Assembly: GCA_039815145.1 (NCBI GenBank)
Contig: JBCBZW010000035.1
Location: 1-44,507, forward strand
Direction of reading: 5' to 3'
Source: Pseudomonadota bacterium
GTDB taxonomy: Bacteria > Pseudomonadota > Gammaproteobacteria > Steroidobacterales > JBCBZW01
Length of the DNA stretch: 44,507 bases
The first letter of the stretch is position 1; the number at the start of each line of letters is the position of its first letter. Below the pieces are notes generated by a model. The model worked only from the letters and a program-made list of their open reading frames with translations. It ran no database searches and had not been told where the DNA came from. Of this stretch, positions 16,939 to 24,071 are shown piece after piece. A program made the position numbers and the translations under genes.

Positions 16939-17772
16939 TCAAGGTAAGGCGAAGCCGGCACGACGCAGGGCTTCGCGACTCGCGCGAGAGTCCGCCTCGC
17001 TCTCCAGCACCACCGTAACGGCGAAGTTCCGTGCGTCGAGGCGCTGTGCGGAGAGCCTCAGCTGCGGATAGCGTCGCGACAAGGCGTGGGTCAGCGAATG
17101 CGCTCGCACCGGACTATCGAAGACGACCAGGTGATGGGTCTGCGGATAGGTTGCAGCAGGCGGTGCTGTGCTCGCCGATGCGCTCGCCGCTGGCTTGGCA
17201 GGTGGGACCGCGGGCGAAGCACCGCGATCGCCGCCCTTTGCCAGCTGTCGATAGATGTAGCGACTGTATCGCTGACCGGCGTTTGGAAGCGGCACATCGG
17301 CCTGCGTCGCCACACGGCCCGGACCCACGTTGTAGGCCGCCAGCGCGCGTTCCAGGTTTCCGTACCTACCGATCAACTCCTTCAGATAGCGGGCGCCCGC
17401 ATCGACGTTCCGACAGGGGTTCAGCAGCGTGCGAAGGTTGTGAATCCCGAGGTGCTTGGCCGTGCCTGGCCACTGAATCTGCATCAGCCCGTAGGCGTTC
17501 GCATGCGATCGGGCCAAAGGATCCAAACCGCTCTCACCTCGCCCCACAGCCAGGAGCAGCGCCTCGGGCAGCTCATAGCGTCGCGCGGACTCGGCGAAGC
17601 AGTGCTGGTAGGGGTAACCGGACGCTGGCAGGTGACGGGTCTGATCGGCGAAGAACTGCTGCCACGCCTGATCCGAGGTCAGCGCCTGTGCCGACGCCAT
17701 CCCAAGCATGGCGGCCGCGCAACAGGCGATCGCCAGCAGGGATCGTTTCGACGGGGCGCCTCGAGAGCTCAC
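16939..17772 (-). CDS. Lytic transglycosylase (SLT family) with SPOR-like tail
   Basis: Periplasmic enzyme expected to cleave glycan strands of peptidoglycan, forming 1,6-anhydro ends. The 277-residue product has a signal peptide (to about residue 30) and an SLT domain (about 55-175). The catalytic glutamate E80 is in GRGESGLDP, followed by AYGLMQIQWPGTAKHLGI and ALAAYNVGPGRV. The C-terminal ~70 residues (from HHLVVFDSPVRAHSLTHALS) have the pattern of a small alpha/beta SPOR-like domain, which would bind denuded glycans (inference). Its ATG overlaps the stop of the upstream gene by four bases (ATGA). Confidence 0.88.
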   Translation of the reverse strand: MSSRGAPSKRSLLAIACCAAAMLGMASAQALTSDQAWQQFFADQTRHLPASGYPYQHCFAESARRYELPEALLLAVGRGESGLDPLARSHANAYGLMQIQWPGTAKHLGIHNLRTLLNPCRNVDAGARYLKELIGRYGNLERALAAYNVGPGRVATQADVPLPNAGQRYSRYIYRQLAKGGDRGASPAVPPAKPAASASASTAPPAATYPQTHHLVVFDSPVRAHSLTHALSRRYPQLRLSAQRLDARNFAVTVVLESEADSRASREALRRAGFALP

Positions 17773-18536
17773 GGCGAGACCATCGCGAGGCCGCTACGGT
17801 CGGCGATCTGCTGCAGCATCTGCTGCGCTTCGTAGCCGGGCAGCGGCAGTACGGCCACCTGATGAAGACCATCGCCTGGCCGGCGCTCGACCCGGAAGGT
17901 AAACCCGGTCAGCAGCTCGAGGCGATCGGCGAAGCCTCGCGCGGAGACGGGGCTCGTGAAGGGCTGCCATACGTCGATCCACTGGCCAGCAGGTAAGGCG
18001 CTCTCGCCGAGGCCGTCTTCAACGCCGGGCATGGCAGCGGACGGCAGCCCATCGGCAGGCCCCTCCGCCAGCATCGCTTCGCTGAGCGAGTCGAAGCGGT
18101 CGCGCAGGCGCACGGCATCCTCTTCCTCTTCCTCTTCCAGAGGCGTCTCTTGCGCTGCGGGCAGCACGGCGCGGTCAGGCGCGTCGTTCTCGGGCATCGT
18201 CGCGGCGATGACTTCGGGCGCCGGTTCCACCTCATCGGGGGCACCCTCGCGCGCTTGGCTTGAGGTCGCTTCGCCCCCCTCGTCAGGCGCAGGAGCCACG
18301 GGCAGCACCGGATCGGCCTCAGCGGCCACCTGTTCGGGCTCTGCGGCGAACTGCGGTACCGGGTCCGGCGCGGTAGGTGAGGAAGGCTGCACCGGCGTCG
18401 CGGCCGGCGGCGGTGCCGCAGCGGGGGAAGGATCCTCGCTGAGCCACCATCCCAGGCCTAGCATTATCGCTAACCCCATGGCAGCGCCCAGCCAGGCCCC
18501 ACTCCAGAAGCGTCCTGCTTGCGTAGGTCGGGTCAT
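17769..18536 (-). CDS. Single-pass membrane protein with SPOR-like domain
   Basis: The 255-residue product starts at the ATG 18534-18536, overlapping the previous stop as ATGA. It has a short cytoplasmic tail, one transmembrane helix (about 12-32, GAWLGAAMGLAIMLGLGWWL), a long alanine/proline/glutamate-rich linker with a run of six glutamates (about 140), and a C-terminal ~70-residue domain. That domain (QWIDVWQPFTSPVSARGFAD to LPGYEAQQMLQQIADRSGLA) follows the SPOR layout: strand, helix, two strands, helix. This is the topology of FtsN/DamX-like proteins. Function is unknown. Confidence 0.75.
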   Translation of the reverse strand: MTRPTQAGRFWSGAWLGAAMGLAIMLGLGWWLSEDPSPAAAPPPAATPVQPSSPTAPDPVPQFAAEPEQVAAEADPVLPVAPAPDEGGEATSSQAREGAPDEVEPAPEVIAATMPENDAPDRAVLPAAQETPLEEEEEEDAVRLRDRFDSLSEAMLAEGPADGLPSAAMPGVEDGLGESALPAGQWIDVWQPFTSPVSARGFADRLELLTGFTFRVERRPGDGLHQVAVLPLPGYEAQQMLQQIADRSGLAMVSP

Positions 18537-20119
18537 CGCCCACCCTCCGAACTCACCATGCGCGTGGCGCGCCGCGGGGCGCGCACGGCCTGCCAATCCG
18601 CGCCCTCACCGAGGCGCAGGAGCGTCGATTCGAGGGCCAGCGCCCAACGCCGCAGATCACGCTCCCACTGAGGGGCATCGCAGCCGCGGCCGCCGGGGTG
18701 GCGTTCGAGTACCTCTCGTACCTGCTCCGCGTCCTGGCGCTCATCCACGGCGATGACGTACACGCTGTCGTAGGCCGTATCAGCTGCCGACTGCAGGCGC
18801 GCCGTGAGGATACCGGCAGCATCCGTCCGACGGCTCACCACCCGCGACCGTTCACTCACCCGACTCGCCTGCTGCAGCTGGCAACTGGCCGGCTGCCAAA
18901 GCCAGAAGACGGTGGCGGGGCGCGTCACCGCCACCTCCACCACGGCGCACTGGTCGTCTGCGCGACCACCGACCATGCTGCCCGCCGCCTGCGCGCAGGC
19001 GCGCGCGGAGCGCTGGGTCAGCATTCGCGGGCGCGAAAGCAGGGCCGTCGCCACCGTCGGCACACTCACCACCTCAGGCGGTGCCGGCACCACCACGGGT
19101 GCCCGCGGGGGCGCGAGGGGCTCGCCTCGTCGCGCGACGCGCGACGCCCTCACCTCACCGTTCACATAGGTGCTGGCGCTTGCCAAGAGGCCATCCTGGC
19201 GCTCCGATCGCGCCGACGATGGGGCCCGATTCAAGGTCACCCAGAACACGCTGAGATCGCCATCCAGCCCCTGGGTATGCAGTTCCAGGAGCAGATCGGC
19301 CTCTTCCCGGGTGGTGACTTGATGCCAGCCGTGATTGGCGCGCAAGGCGTGCATCAACAGCAAGCCCGCCTTCTGCAGGTGGGCATCGAGTTCAGCGGCG
19401 GGCTGCAGGTAGAGCGACGCCCCACGAGGCTCGCGCTGGCGTGCACCGGCCAGAATGCAGTCGATCTGGGCGGAGAGGTCCTTGGCGACCAGATCCGCCT
19501 GCCCCACCTCAAAGGGCAACTCACGGGCACCACGCGCCGATTCGGCCACCACATCGCGATCATGTGCATCCCGCTCCCGCGCGGTGAGCGCACCGGTCCA
19601 GCTGCCGCCGAAGCCGCCCACCCAGGTGCCCTCCGCGACGTCGAAGACCCGCACGTCCACCTGGGCACCGCCGCCGCCAACGGCGCGCACGTCGACGCCG
19701 ATTCGGTACTCCACCGCCGCCTGCGCCATGCAGGCCTGGGCCGACGGCGCCCCGCCCACCGGCACCACGCGCGTGCCGGCCTGGTCGGCCAGGGCCTTAC
19801 CCAGGTGGCGAACGATGGACTCGGTCAGCGCGTCGCTGCGCACGCGAGCTTGCGTGCCGCGCATGGCCACCACCTGCACCGCCTGCCCGCGCAGACGCGG
19901 ATGTTCGGTAAAGCGCTGGCTCAGGGTTGGCTCGAGATCCTCGGTGAGCCAGGCCATGAGCGAGGTTTGCGGCGATTGTGCGAACACCGATGACGCTGCA
20001 CCGAGCACGAGTAACAGCCCAAGCGCCAACGCCACCGTCAACGGCAGTCGGTTGTCCCTGTGGGCGACCCTAACCCCAGAGCGCAAGGGGCGTCTGCGTC
20101 GAAGATTGATCCGGGCCAT
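18533..20119 (-). CDS. Large exported protein of unknown function
   Basis: Unrecognised. The 528-residue product has an arginine-rich N-terminus and a hydrophobic signal or anchor (about 26-48, LTVALALGLLLVLGAASSVFAQ). An N-terminal region (about 50-225) begins SLMAWLTEDLEPTLSQRFTE and continues with helix/strand alternation faintly reminiscent of FlgO or CsgG/LpoB-like periplasmic domains; that likeness is weak. A second region follows (about 235-320, LLLELHTQGLDGDLSVFWVT), then a proline-rich stretch and a C-terminal domain with several cysteines. Its ATG overlaps the stop of the upstream gene by one base (TGATG), tying it to the channel pair. Confidence 0.72.
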   Translation of the reverse strand: MARINLRRRRPLRSGVRVAHRDNRLPLTVALALGLLLVLGAASSVFAQSPQTSLMAWLTEDLEPTLSQRFTEHPRLRGQAVQVVAMRGTQARVRSDALTESIVRHLGKALADQAGTRVVPVGGAPSAQACMAQAAVEYRIGVDVRAVGGGGAQVDVRVFDVAEGTWVGGFGGSWTGALTARERDAHDRDVVAESARGARELPFEVGQADLVAKDLSAQIDCILAGARQREPRGASLYLQPAAELDAHLQKAGLLLMHALRANHGWHQVTTREEADLLLELHTQGLDGDLSVFWVTLNRAPSSARSERQDGLLASASTYVNGEVRASRVARRGEPLAPPRAPVVVPAPPEVVSVPTVATALLSRPRMLTQRSARACAQAAGSMVGGRADDQCAVVEVAVTRPATVFWLWQPASCQLQQASRVSERSRVVSRRTDAAGILTARLQSAADTAYDSVYVIAVDERQDAEQVREVLERHPGGRGCDAPQWERDLRRWALALESTLLRLGEGADWQAVRAPRRATRMVSSEGGR

Positions 20120-21147
20120 CAGGAAGCTCTCCTTGCCAATGGTTTCATCAGGTAAGCGGCGACGGGTTGGGCTGCGAGGGTGGGCACCAGGCGCACCTGG
20201 CCGTCGGCGGCGATCTGCAACTCCCCGCCCCGGGGATCGCGTAGCAGCTGATCGATCGAGCGCCGCGTGCTCGCCGGCAGCACCACCCCCCAGCGGCGCA
20301 CGGTGCCGGCGCTTCGCCCGCGGCTTCGGGTGTAGGCAGCGCGCACTTGTGCCGGAACGCTGGCGGGATCCATGTCGTGCATCTGCGAGGGCGCGGGCGC
20401 CGTGTCGAAGGCGTAGCGCCCCGCCGCGCTGGAGAGGCGGCTCGTGCCCTGCCCATCGACCGCGAACAGGCTCACCACATCGCGCTGCACGAGGGCGAGC
20501 AAGGCCTGGGCATCGACGAAGCGCAGGGTGAACACCGGCGTACGGTCAGGCGGCGGCGAAGGTGTGACAGGCCTCGGCGGCGGCGACGCGTCCAGAGGCT
20601 TCGGCGGCGGCACCACCTCCTCGACCACGGTGGGGGTCGGAATCGGCACGGGCGCTCGCTCAGCTCGCATGGGCGGCGGCTCCTGGGGAGGCGGAGGCAG
20701 CGCTCGAACGACACGGGCCGGCAACGGCGCCACGGGCGCCTCAACCTTGCGCTCGATGCGCTCGGGTGGCGGCGCCGGTTCGACGACAGGGGCGAGCGGC
20801 GCCACCTTCGCAGGCGCCGGCGTCGGTCGCGCCACCACGGGCGGCGCAGGTGGCGTCGGCGTTGGCTCTGGTGCCTGCATTTCTTTTACGGGTGGCGCAG
20901 GCACCGATGGCTCAGGCGCGCGCGTCGGGCCTGCGACGACCGGCGCTTGCGCGACGGTGACCGGCTCCGCAGGCGCCTCGCTGGCCGTCGGCGTCGCGGG
21001 CAGCGACTGCACCAGCGCGAAGATCGCCACCAGGCACAGGCCCAGCATCGCCATGAAACGCATCACGTCCGTCTGCAGGTCTTCCGCACCACCGCCGCCT
21101 TCGGCGCCAGCGGCACCTTGGTAGGGATACGAATGCCAGGGGAGCAT
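20119..21147 (-). CDS. TolR/MotB-like one-helix partner with proline-rich linker
   Basis: The 342-residue product has a glycine-rich cytoplasmic tail, then LQTDVMRFMAMLGLCLVAIF, a single transmembrane helix (about 28-48) with an aspartate, D27, at its cytoplasmic edge. About 170 residues of proline/alanine-rich periplasmic linker follow, then a C-terminal domain (about 205-342). The layout matches ion-channel partners such as ExbD, TolR, TonB and MotB, although the aspartate is at the helix end rather than inside it. It lies six bases after the channel-like gene; GAGGAG precedes its ATG. The partner role is inferred. Confidence 0.72.
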   Translation of the reverse strand: MLPWHSYPYQGAAGAEGGGGAEDLQTDVMRFMAMLGLCLVAIFALVQSLPATPTASEAPAEPVTVAQAPVVAGPTRAPEPSVPAPPVKEMQAPEPTPTPPAPPVVARPTPAPAKVAPLAPVVEPAPPPERIERKVEAPVAPLPARVVRALPPPPQEPPPMRAERAPVPIPTPTVVEEVVPPPKPLDASPPPRPVTPSPPPDRTPVFTLRFVDAQALLALVQRDVVSLFAVDGQGTSRLSSAAGRYAFDTAPAPSQMHDMDPASVPAQVRAAYTRSRGRSAGTVRRWGVVLPASTRRSIDQLLRDPRGGELQIAADGQVRLVPTLAAQPVAAYLMKPLARRAS

Positions 21148-21153
21148 GGCGAT

Positions 21154-21876
21154 CTACTCCTCTCGCATCGCCGCCAGGGCGTGGCGGGCAGGGGCGGACG
21201 CGGGTGAGGGTTCGCTAGGCGACGGCGCAGCGCGCAACTTGCGCTCGATGTTGCCGAGGGTGGTCTGCACATGCTCCGCGGAGCGGCGCGCCTGGCCGGC
21301 GTACGCTCGCTTCAGCGCGTGACCGAACAACAGGGTCTTGGCCGTGCGCAGGAGATAGCCGCCGACGCCGCCGACGATGGTGCTCGACAGGGCCAGAAGA
21401 ATCCCCCCATCGACCATCCGCTGCAGCACGGCGAAGGCTCCCGCGCTGGTGATCTCGTCCGGATCACCTAGGGCGAACAATAGGGCACCACGCATGCCGA
21501 TGGCGGTCCAGATCACCCCGGCGCCGAAGTAGAGGCTCGTCCACAGGTCGCTCAGGTGGTCAGCCTGAGCGATCGCATCGATATCTTGCGGTTGGGCCGC
21601 GAGCACGCGCCGAAGGCGCACGAGGGTGGCGGCGAAGAGGAGCGACAGCGCAGCGAAGACCGGCACCGAGCTGCCGAGATTACGCTCCAACCACCCCAGC
21701 ACCGCCGGCGCGGGCTCGCGGGTCAGGGTCAGCCACGCGGTGTCGTGCAGCAGGTAGGCCGCCGTCACCGCGCTCACCAGCGCCACGAACACGCCGAAGA
21801 GCAGACCGTCGCGAAAAGCCGCGCCCTCCCCCATCGTCGGGTTGGCGGGCGCAGTGCTGGTGCCGACGTGGTTCAC
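21154..21876 (-). CDS. MotA/TolQ/ExbB-like membrane channel protein
   Basis: The 240-residue product has four predicted helices (about 24-43, 70-88, 115-136, 157-176) with a cytoplasmic segment between the second and third. Helix 3, YFGAGVIWTAIGMRGALLFA, and helix 4, DGGILLALSSTIVGGVGGYL, keep the small-residue/threonine pattern of the last two pore helices of MotA/TolQ/ExbB proteins. A charged C-terminal tail follows. I recognise the superfamily pattern but not the exact family. Its ATG overlaps the lipoprotein stop by four bases. Confidence 0.72.
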   Translation of the reverse strand: MNHVGTSTAPANPTMGEGAAFRDGLLFGVFVALVSAVTAAYLLHDTAWLTLTREPAPAVLGWLERNLGSSVPVFAALSLLFAATLVRLRRVLAAQPQDIDAIAQADHLSDLWTSLYFGAGVIWTAIGMRGALLFALGDPDEITSAGAFAVLQRMVDGGILLALSSTIVGGVGGYLLRTAKTLLFGHALKRAYAGQARRSAEHVQTTLGNIERKLRAAPSPSEPSPASAPARHALAAMREE

Positions 21877-22430
21877 GGTGCGCCGCCCTCGCAGGCCTCA
21901 CAGGTGGCTGCGATGACCAATTCCGCCTGTTGCATCAGGCGATCGGCGCGGTAGTAGGAGTCCTTGTCGGCGCTCACCTTGAGTAAGCCGCGCTCCTTGT
22001 CGGTGAGCTCGGCCTGCAAGGCGTCCATGAACACGTCCTGGCGCGGGCAGGTGTAGGCGCAGTTGTTGTAGTCACCGAGCAAGGAGACGAACTTGATGTT
22101 GAAGTAGCGGTTGTAGAGCTGCTCCGCCTGGCGTCGACTGAGCACGCCGTTGTCCGCCGACCACATGAGGAAGTTCGAGAACTGGCGCTTGTTATCGGTG
22201 CCGGGATCGCCCTCGGCAATCGCCAGCAGGTGATCCAAGTAAGCATCGAAGCTCGCCTCACAGCCAGCGTCCAGCTGATCCTTGGTGAAGGCGATCGCAG
22301 CGTCGAGATCGCGGGTTCCAGGCATGCTGCACACCTGAGGCTCCGGCGTGGTCATACAGCCGCCGAGGGCGGCCAGGGCGCCCAGCGCCGTCACGGCGCG
22401 AGCGAGGGAGAAGAAGCTAATACGGTTCAT
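21873..22430 (-). CDS. Putative outer-membrane lipoprotein
   Basis: Unrecognised 185-residue protein. The signal peptide ends in the lipobox ALGGC (cysteine at residue 25); the following residue is methionine, so outer-membrane sorting is expected. The mature part is helical and contains several cysteines, including CAYTCPRQD and ATCEACEGG. TTKDQ-like charged helices and NFLMWSADNGVLSRRQAEQL give no family match. AGGAG precedes the ATG. Encoded between the periplasmic helical protein and the channel protein. Confidence 0.75.
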   Translation of the reverse strand: MNRISFFSLARAVTALGALAALGGCMTTPEPQVCSMPGTRDLDAAIAFTKDQLDAGCEASFDAYLDHLLAIAEGDPGTDNKRQFSNFLMWSADNGVLSRRQAEQLYNRYFNIKFVSLLGDYNNCAYTCPRQDVFMDALQAELTDKERGLLKVSADKDSYYRADRLMQQAELVIAATCEACEGGAP

Positions 22431-22447
22431 CGGTTCGATCTCCTGAG

Positions 22448-23317
22448 CTACATTTCCAGGGGACTGCGCCAGGGAGCGTCATCGCCGCTCGGGCGCGGCC
22501 CGGGTATCGGTTGGGCGTCCTGCTCGCCGAACAGGATGGCCTTCACGCCGCCCACCACCTGCTGCATCTCGGGGGTGATCTGGCCGAAGGACTGATTGAG
22601 TTGCTCGAGCAGGGTGGCGCGGGCGATTTCCTGGCGCGTCTGGGCGATCAGCTCGCTGGCCTCCTGCATGTCCAGGTAGATGTCCGCAGCGACCACGGCC
22701 AGAGACTCGTCCGCCCCGCCGGTGCTGGTGGCGACCAGCTGGTGGTACTGGCGGAAACGCTGGGAGAGGCGCAGGCCGGACTTACCGCGCATGGCAGGAC
22801 GCTCGCGCGTGTTCGCACTACCGCTGCCGTCGCCGCCGAGGAGCGTGTCCTGCAGGGCCCAGGGCGAGAGCTTGTGCCCAAGCTCGTTGCGCAGGCGCTT
22901 CTCAAGGCCCAGGCGGGTGGCGTTCACGGCGCGCTCCATCTCCGGGAGCTGCGTCTCCATGACGTTCAGCATCTCGAGGTAGGTGGCCCCCAGGTTGCGC
23001 GCGATGCTGCTACAGCCCGGATCCCCCTCGGCGCCCTCACAGCGCGCTTCGCGGTAGAGCGACTCCTGCTCTTCGAGACGGGCGATCACCCCCTGCAAGC
23101 CAGACTCCATCTGCTCGGCGACTTGCCCGGTCAGGCGAATCTCCTCGATCACGGTGGTGGGGAACAGACGGATGGTGGGCGCGGTCCCATCGGCAGATTG
23201 GGCGACACCGCCGAGCAGGAGCAAGGCGGTGAGGGATACGGCCGCAAGGGCGGATCCCTGGCGAGATGGACGTCCCGGTGGGGCGTCCCCGGTGTGCGGT
23301 AAGGCTGGCTGAGGCAT
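22448..23317 (-). CDS. Periplasmic helical protein of unknown function
   Basis: First gene of the operon. The 289-residue product has a long N-region and a signal peptide (hydrophobic AAVSLTALLLLGGVAQSA). The rest is almost entirely helical and probably coiled-coil (LTGQVAEQMESGLQGVIARL, LNVMETQLPEMERAVNATRL, DIYLDMQEASELIAQTRQEI), with a cysteine pair around residues 93 and 101. No enzyme motif is visible. GGAG lies upstream of the ATG. It resembles a structural or adaptor protein; function is unknown. Confidence 0.72.
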   Translation of the reverse strand: MPQPALPHTGDAPPGRPSRQGSALAAVSLTALLLLGGVAQSADGTAPTIRLFPTTVIEEIRLTGQVAEQMESGLQGVIARLEEQESLYREARCEGAEGDPGCSSIARNLGATYLEMLNVMETQLPEMERAVNATRLGLEKRLRNELGHKLSPWALQDTLLGGDGSGSANTRERPAMRGKSGLRLSQRFRQYHQLVATSTGGADESLAVVAADIYLDMQEASELIAQTRQEIARATLLEQLNQSFGQITPEMQQVVGGVKAILFGEQDAQPIPGPRPSGDDAPWRSPLEM

Positions 23318-23368
23318 GGTCTTGGCTCCGTCGCTCGGCAGAAGATGACTGGAGAAAAGACGCTACCG

Positions 23369-23385
23369 CTGGCACGCTGAACGCT
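23369..23385 (+). promoter_or_regulatory. Weak candidate sigma-54 promoter
   Basis: CTGGCACGCTGAACGCT matches YTGGCACGrNNNTTGCW except at the r position and the two Ts of the -12 block; the GG and GC are spaced correctly. It would serve the SRPBCC gene at 23490. A chance match is quite possible. Confidence 0.25.
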
Positions 23386-23389
23386 ACCT

Positions 23390-23409
23390 GAACCCGTCTG
23401 AACGGGTTC
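23390..23409. promoter_or_regulatory. Perfect palindrome in divergent promoter region
   Basis: GAACCCGT and ACGGGTTC form an 8-base inverted repeat around CTGA. It lies midway between the divergent gene starts at 23317 and 23490, the place where a repressor or activator operator would sit. There is no T-run, so it is not an obvious terminator. Confidence 0.45.
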
Positions 23410-23489
23410 TTAACGCAATCTTTAGAAGAGGGGTCGCGCGACCCACTACGTTGCGACGCCGCAAGCCTGCCGGGCGTCAGGGAGAACGC

Positions 23490-24038
23490 ATGCTGAACTG
23501 GACCGTTCGCATCACCACCTTTGTGATGCTGCTTGCCGTGGGCATCTACGCCGTGGGGGCGCTGGTCTTACCGGATGAGAAACGGGTGAGCCGCAGTATC
23601 GATGTGGCGGCCAGCGAGGCGGCGGTCTTTAACGTGGTGAACGACATGCGCGCCTTCAATCGCTGGTCGCCCTGGGCGGAGCTCGACCCGAACACGCGCT
23701 ACGAATACCAGGGCCCGCGCCAGGGCGTCGGCGCCGCGATGAGCTGGACCAGCCAAAGCCCTCAGGTAGGGTCCGGCTCCCAGCTGATCGTCGCCAGCGA
23801 GCCGAATGATCTCGTGCGTCTACGCCTGCAATTCGGTGCTGACCAAACAGCGATGGCCGAGCTGGAACTCGCCTCCAGCCCCAACGGCGGCACGCGCGTC
23901 ACCTGGCACCTCGACATGGACTTCGACGGCGACATCCTGCAGCGCTACGTGGGGGCGTTCGTGCTCGAAGGGGCGATCGGCCGCGACTACGAGCGCGGCC
24001 TCACGAATCTGAAGAACTTGCTGGAACGCGGGTCCTGA
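23490..24038 (+). CDS. SRPBCC (polyketide cyclase/START-like) family protein
   Basis: The 182-residue product has an N-terminal hydrophobic helix (about 3-27, TVRITTFVMLLAVGIYAVGA), so it is membrane-anchored or exported. The SRPBCC fold follows: SRSIDVAASEAAVFNVVNDM, FNRWSPWAELDPNTRYEY, and a C-terminal helix DYERGLTNLKNLLER. Such domains bind hydrophobic ligands in a deep pocket; the ligand here is unknown. The ATG at 23490 has GGAG five bases upstream. It stands alone, diverging from the envelope operon and converging with the FimV-like gene. Confidence 0.82.
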   Translation: MLNWTVRITTFVMLLAVGIYAVGALVLPDEKRVSRSIDVAASEAAVFNVVNDMRAFNRWSPWAELDPNTRYEYQGPRQGVGAAMSWTSQSPQVGSGSQLIVASEPNDLVRLRLQFGADQTAMAELELASSPNGGTRVTWHLDMDFDGDILQRYVGAFVLEGAIGRDYERGLTNLKNLLERGS

Positions 24039-24071
24039 CCCGGCCGCCTGGGGGCTGAATCCGCCCGCCCG

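Noticed and set aside
18100-18160. Glutamate run in the SPOR-like membrane protein, considered as a repeat element or frameshift
   Set aside because: The frame stays open and it fits an ordinary acidic linker.
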